Shown here: positions 6,141 through 9,281 of the stretch, one piece after another
Position numbering within the stretch: the first letter of the stretch is position 1
Layout: each line of letters begins with the position of its first letter
Assembly (NCBI GenBank): GCA_964491535.1
Contig: CAZBGR010000025.1
Span: forward strand, 1-9,281
Direction: 5' to 3'
DNA from: CAZBGR01 sp964491535
GTDB lineage: Bacteria > Bacillota_I > Bacilli_A > RF39 > UBA660
Length of the DNA: 9,281 nt
Position numbers and translations under genes: made by a program
Notes under the pieces: model-generated
What the model was told of the DNA's origin: nothing
What the model saw: only the letters and a program-made list of their open reading frames with translations
Database searches by the model: none

Positions 6141-6782
6141 TATTTTAATTTTAGTAGCTATTTCATTCTTTGCTTCTTTTATTATTAATGGTTGGTCATT
6201 AGTCATATTAAATTCTTTATAAAGTAAATCATGTCTACTCAATATTTTATTGTTTTTCATCTTAACATACTGTAGAGTACAAAACCATCTTTTCCCTTTT
6301 TCAGCACCTTTAGTACCTAAAGTTAAGTCATAATCAGAATAATTAAACCCTTTAACCATCTTTAAAAGTAAAGAAAAATTAGGATGAATTTTTGTAAAAA
6401 CCTTTCCCTCTTTTAAAACATAATAAATATTATTAAAAATTTGTTCTCCTTCACCCAAATAATAAGACATAATCCAAAGACTAGCATAATCATCATTAGC
6501 TCGTTTACAAAGTTCAATATTAACTTTATAATTATTAATTACACTACCAATAATTTGATTAATCTATTCTTGACTATTACGACTAATATTAAATTTAATA
6601 TACATTGGTTCTTCTTCACTATGACCCGCGCAACATAAGTTAGTTTCAAGATGATGATTAAAACAATAATTAAGTAATCTCTCTAAATATTTATCTCCTT
6701 CAGAAAAAATTCTAGCATACTTCTTTTTATCTTTTAATACCTCAACAAAAGATAATTCATTTCCAAATTGATAATTATTCAT
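6123..6782 (-). pseudogene. Hypothetical protein, 219 codons, interrupted by one in-frame TAG
   Basis: I do not recognise this family. Reading from ATG 6780-6782, 72 codons run to TAG at 6564-6566. The same frame then continues open for 146 codons to TAA at 6123-6125. The first ATG after the amber is 31 codons later (6468-6470) and has no convincing SD, so the piece 6123-6470 looks like the tail of the same gene, not a separate one. The N-terminal part has an amphipathic stretch (LERLLNYCFNHH) followed by CCAGH at 50-54, a Cys/His cluster that could bind metal, and MYIKFNI. The C-terminal part is mixed alpha/beta with no signal peptide or membrane segment. A strong SD (AAGGGGG) lies about 7 bases before the ATG, inside the upstream 171-aa gene, whose stop overlaps this start by 8 bases, so translation is probably coupled. 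It could be a nonsense mutant, a read-through gene or a sequencing error. Confidence 0.7.
6564..6566 (-). other. In-frame amber codon inside the 219-codon gene
   Basis: TAG follows codon 72 (after NSQE) and is followed by ATT AAT CAA in an otherwise open frame. TAG also terminates ffh at 3753-3755, so it is a normal stop in this genome. One base change would restore Trp, Gln, Tyr, Lys, Glu, Leu or Ser. Confidence 0.85.
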
Positions 6783-7290
6783 TATAGCCCCCTTGTTTAT
6801 AACAATTATTTCTTAATAATAATTTTTCCTTAATAGGTTCTTCATCTTTAATAGGATAAGCGGTAACCAAAAGATAATCATTTTTACTAGATCTTTCTTC
6901 TAAAATTATTCGGTAATTTAAAGCAAAACATTCTAATTTATAATAAGGTTTATCATCTTCTTCTTTAGTTATTATTAAATTAGAGCATTCATTAAGATAG
7001 CAATTAATTAAAAGTTCTTCAATCCATGGTATTCTTCTTAATCTAGCTTTAGAAAAAATTCGAATACTCCCTTTTCTTTCTGTAATTAAATGATCAAAAC
7101 ATTTTGACCATGAATATTGGACATCCTTTTTAATATCGATCATTATTTTCTTACCATTAAAGGTTAAATTAGGATTACTTTGCAATTTAAAAAAAGATTC
7201 CTGAGCTTTAGGTATTAAATCTTTAACCGCTAAATCCTTTGATAATATGTTGGGTAAATATAAACATCCTCCATCAACTTCCAATTTCAT
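6775..7290 (-). CDS. Hypothetical protein, possible BECR/EndoU-like nuclease, 171 aa
   Basis: The start is set at ATG 7288-7290 because a near-perfect SD (GGAGGTG, 7296-7302) is 5 bases upstream. The longer 186-codon reading from 7335 begins upstream of the likely -10 element and lacks an SD. The protein (MKLEVDGGCLYLP...) has no signal peptide or membrane helix. Visible motifs are FDHLITE with His67, a basic patch ending RRIPWIEE (85-92), a strand YRIILEE (126-132), and YLLVTAYPI (139-147). The order His, RIPWI, beta strand, TAYP resembles phage-associated and toxin nucleases of the Barnase-EndoU-ColicinE5/D-RelE (BECR) fold, where a His and a Ser/Thr before Ala-Tyr form part of the active site. 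This is inference from motif memory, not a search. It is first in a two-gene unit and overlaps the interrupted gene by 8 bases. Eight residues before the end it passes into a Cys- and Gly-containing tail (CYKQGGYNE). Confidence 0.65.
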   Translation of the reverse strand: MKLEVDGGCLYLPNILSKDLAVKDLIPKAQESFFKLQSNPNLTFNGKKIMIDIKKDVQYSWSKCFDHLITERKGSIRIFSKARLRRIPWIEELLINCYLNECSNLIITKEEDDKPYYKLECFALNYRIILEERSSKNDYLLVTAYPIKDEEPIKEKLLLRNNCYKQGGYNE

Positions 7291-7295
7291 CTTTA

Positions 7296-7302
7296 CACCT
7301 CC
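7296..7302 (-). promoter_or_regulatory. SD fixing the start of the 171-aa gene
   Basis: Minus-strand GGAGGTG is spaced 5 bases from ATG 7288-7290. No comparable SD precedes the upstream in-frame ATG at 7333-7335. Confidence 0.8.
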
Positions 7303-7321
7303 ACTTAAATATTTATATCCT

Positions 7322-7349
7322 ATTATATCAATCATTAAAAAAAAGTCTA
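7322..7349 (-). promoter_or_regulatory. Vegetative promoter of the two-gene 6123-7290 unit
   Basis: A perfect -10 TATAAT (7327-7322) is preceded by TGA (an extended -10). A -35-like TAGACT (7349-7344) lies 16 bases upstream, with an A/T-rich spacer containing seven T. Transcription would start near 7315, giving a leader of about 25 bases before ATG 7288-7290. This places the upstream ATG 7333-7335 outside the transcript. Confidence 0.65.
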
Positions 7350-7355
7350 CCCTTT

Positions 7356-7395
7356 AATAAAAGAAAAAAGAATTTTAGTTATCCCTTTTCTTATT
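7356..7395 (-). terminator. AU-rich hairpin after the DUF2207 gene, possible terminator
   Basis: On the minus strand AATAAGAAAAGGGA (7395-7382) can pair with TTCTTTTTTCTTTTATT (7372-7356), leaving a 2-base bulge and using two G:U pairs, with a loop of about 10 bases. The polypyrimidine arm carries T runs but no separate T tail follows. It lies in the 110-base gap between the DUF2207 gene and the next transcription unit, where a terminator is expected. No better candidate was found there. Confidence 0.3.
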
Positions 7396-7446
7396 AATTA
7401 AATATTTAAACAAATTAACTCCATTTATAAATAGCTTTTTAATTAC

Positions 7447-9273
7447 TTAAAAACCACCGCCGCCACCGCCACCACCACCGCCACCTCCTGATGAAAAGCC
7501 CCCTCCAAAACCGCCTCCTGATGAAGCATTAGTTCTGGCAATAGTACTATGTGATGTCTGATTAGTTTGAACAATGGTATTAGTTAATTGAGAAGTAAAG
7601 AAACTATTAAGATAAAAATGAGTAAATAATGGATAACTATTAGGATCAACATTCAACTCTTTTATTTTTAAACTCATCACTTTTTTTACTTTATTAGCTA
7701 TCCCAAGGATAGTAGCATAAACTAAATATTTTTCCCACAAACTTATTTCCGGTAATTCCTTTTCATTAAAACGACCAAAAGCTAATAAGAATTTGCGAAA
7801 AGCTCTCCATTTAACAAAATGATCATTTCCTTTCAAAGTTTTTTTAGATAAAGTTACTAAATAAACTAAATAAACAATTGCCAAAATAATCATTAATGAA
7901 GGTAATATGATTTTATCAACCATCAATAAAAGATTTATTATAAATAACCCTATACCAAGACCACTATATAAACTAAGTTTAAACTTAATATTAAAATCAT
8001 CCTCATAAAAATCTTCATTTAAAGCCTCCGTTTTAGCTTTTTTTAACCACTCGTTATATTTTTTTAAAAATTTCTTTGAAGAACTTTCATTTTTAGTAGC
8101 TATTTTTTTAATATCTTCTAACCTAACTTCTTGATTATTTCCATATATATTTAATAACCACTGTTTAATAAAATTTTCTGATTCGCTTAAAGGCTCTTTA
8201 TTTTGATTAGCTACTAAATAATAATCCTTTTTTTTATTACCTTCTCTAACCTTAAAACCTTTCTTTTGAATAATATTTAAAATAGAAGCTGATAAACCTT
8301 GAGGAGAAATATTTTTTTTCATTAAATATTCTACAATCTCTGGTCCATAAGGAGCTGGAAATTCACGATAATATTCTAAATTAAAAGATGCTTTATGCTC
8401 TTTATCATATTTTAAATAAGTATATATAAAAATTATAACCAAACCAATTAACCATAAAACATTTATTATTGTTAATCCATAATAAATATATTTAGATTCC
8501 ATTCTTAATTTATTAGCTTCATTAGCTTTAATTTCTTCTTCATTTAAAATATCACTAAAGGCCGTTTTATTAGATAGTTTAGTTCCTAAAGGAATAATTT
8601 CTTTGTCAAAAATCATCCTTATATCTACTAATTCTCTAGCTGGTAAAGAAAAAATAGTAGCTGTAACACCTAATTTATCATTTAAAACAACATTTCCAAA
8701 TAAAGGCCCATGAGCCCAAGCTCTTAATTCATTACTTTTTTCAGGTAAATTAACTTTAATTTCTACTTCTTTTATCAAATCATTAAATTCTGAACCAATA
8801 AAAGTCCAATATAATTCAGCAATATCTTCATGAAGTAAAACAACATCGGTTAATAAATATTCTAAATAAAATACTTTTTGCCCTATTTCATTATAATTAA
8901 ACATTTTTAAAGACATAGAATTATCAAAGACTGTTTCTTCATATATAAATGAATCACCATTATTACCACTAAATACCTTATTAAAATGTTTAATTTCACC
9001 CTCTTCATTAGATTCTATCTTATTAATCAATTCCCCAACCGTAATTAATATAATTTCTTTCGCATCATAGATATTATTAGCACGATAAATTATATCACGA
9101 AGATAACCATTAAAAGAACCATCCAAAGTGATTTCTTCTTTTACTAACATATCACCATTAGATTGAAGATAAACATCAATTTTAAGTTTATCTACTTGAT
9201 AGTTCACCGTTAGAGCCTCACTAGTTAACGGCAAAATAAAAACAGCTATTATAAACAATAATATCTTTTTCAT
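7447..9273 (-). CDS. DUF2207 family membrane protein with polyglycine tail
   Basis: This 608-aa protein has the layout of the DUF2207 family, bacterial membrane proteins of unknown biochemical role. A signal peptide (MKKILLFIIAVFILPLTSEA, 1-20) leads to an extracytoplasmic beta-rich domain (about 21-255) with the typical start VDKLKIDVYLQSNGDM. A membrane helix follows at 264-287, then a cytosolic segment (290-430), two helices (433-451 and 456-475), and a cytosolic C-terminal region. The last has the family's conserved block FVKWRAFRKFLLAFG to WEKYLVYATILGIA (486-525). The protein ends in SSGGGFGGGFSSG and twelve consecutive Gly before a final Phe, a tail common in this family. The start is supported by AGGA at 9278-9281 at the window edge. 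Its promoter lies outside the window. The length is full, and no interruption is seen. Confidence 0.9.
   Translation of the reverse strand: MKKILLFIIAVFILPLTSEALTVNYQVDKLKIDVYLQSNGDMLVKEEITLDGSFNGYLRDIIYRANNIYDAKEIILITVGELINKIESNEEGEIKHFNKVFSGNNGDSFIYEETVFDNSMSLKMFNYNEIGQKVFYLEYLLTDVVLLHEDIAELYWTFIGSEFNDLIKEVEIKVNLPEKSNELRAWAHGPLFGNVVLNDKLGVTATIFSLPARELVDIRMIFDKEIIPLGTKLSNKTAFSDILNEEEIKANEANKLRMESKYIYYGLTIINVLWLIGLVIIFIYTYLKYDKEHKASFNLEYYREFPAPYGPEIVEYLMKKNISPQGLSASILNIIQKKGFKVREGNKKKDYYLVANQNKEPLSESENFIKQWLLNIYGNNQEVRLEDIKKIATKNESSSKKFLKKYNEWLKKAKTEALNEDFYEDDFNIKFKLSLYSGLGIGLFIINLLLMVDKIILPSLMIILAIVYLVYLVTLSKKTLKGNDHFVKWRAFRKFLLAFGRFNEKELPEISLWEKYLVYATILGIANKVKKVMSLKIKELNVDPNSYPLFTHFYLNSFFTSQLTNTIVQTNQTSHSTIARTNASSGGGFGGGFSSGGGGGGGGGGGGF
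7450..7510 (-). repeat. GGN codon repeat encoding the polyglycine tail
   Basis: The last coding bases of the DUF2207 gene are a run of GGN codons (visible on the plus strand as repeated ACC/GCC triplets) encoding twelve Gly in a row after an earlier GGGFGGG block. It is the only strongly GC-rich patch in the window. Such a triplet repeat is open to slippage in steps of one Gly. Confidence 0.8.
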
Positions 9274-9281
9274 CTTTTCCT

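Noticed and set aside
6123..6470. The 115-codon ORF as a separate gene
   Set aside because: Its frame continues upstream for 31 codons to the amber codon and then into the 72-codon ORF. The ATG at 6470 has no clear SD, so it is treated as the tail of one interrupted gene.
6441..6638. A plus-strand 65-codon ORF
   Set aside because: It lies opposite the amber-interrupted gene, is low complexity (runs of Ile, Asn, Thr), has no SD, and is the reverse shadow of AT-rich coding sequence.
7291..7335. A 15-residue N-terminal extension of the 171-aa protein
   Set aside because: The upstream ATG has no SD and lies upstream of the probable -10 TATAAT, so it would not be in the transcript.
1..9281. Mollicute genetic code (TGA as Trp) or reassigned TAG
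   Set aside because: The Trp codons I checked are TGG, and no TGA is needed to keep any gene open. TAG ends ffh at the expected place, so it works as a stop.

Overview
The window is a strongly AT-rich stretch in which every supported gene lies on the minus strand. It reads like a chromosomal segment of an uncultured, compact-genome member of the Bacilli (Erysipelotrichales, RF39 or Haloplasma-like lineages). The evidence is Gram-positive-type Shine-Dalgarno sequences (GGAGGTG, AGGTGAT, GGAGGAGG), an LtaS-type lipoteichoic acid polymerase homologue, the core gene pair ftsY-ffh, and a CotD-type spore coat protein. The last argues for a spore-forming ancestry and against a true wall-less mollicute. 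Trp is encoded by TGG where I checked, and visible stops are TAA with two TAG, so the standard bacterial code appears to be in use. The exact taxon is inference.

Layout in transcription order (high to low coordinates). (1) 9273-7447: a DUF2207 membrane protein with a signal peptide and a polyglycine tail. (2) 7290-6775 and 6782-6123: a small two-gene unit with its own promoter. The first protein (171 aa) has a RIPWI and a TAYP motif that suggest a BECR/EndoU-like nuclease fold. The second overlaps it by 8 bases and is cut by one in-frame amber codon, beyond which the frame stays open to a total of 219 codons. (3) 6070-5102 and 5057-3753: ftsY then ffh, the SRP receptor and SRP GTPase, sharing one promoter. 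(4) 3681-3319: a cysteine-rich CotD-like coat protein behind a sporulation-sigma-like -10 element. (5) 3230-1251 and 1208-387: an LTA synthase-like membrane sulfatase-fold enzyme and mutM (Fpg), probably co-transcribed. (6) 305-117: a 62-aa protein of unknown function with its own promoter, a strong SD with TTG start, and a clear intrinsic terminator. A possible next gene may begin within the first 43 bases.

Most genes are housekeeping: co-translational membrane targeting (Ffh/FtsY), envelope polymer synthesis and oxidative DNA repair. The parts deserving attention are the 6123-7290 module with its amber-interrupted second gene, the Cys-for-His substituted coat protein, and the isolated 62-aa gene. 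Three start codons (62-aa gene, FtsY, 171-aa gene) are placed downstream of the longest possible ORF start because the SD decides them. No rRNA, tRNA, CRISPR array, insertion sequence or attachment site was seen. No gene-free stretch exceeds about 120 bases.
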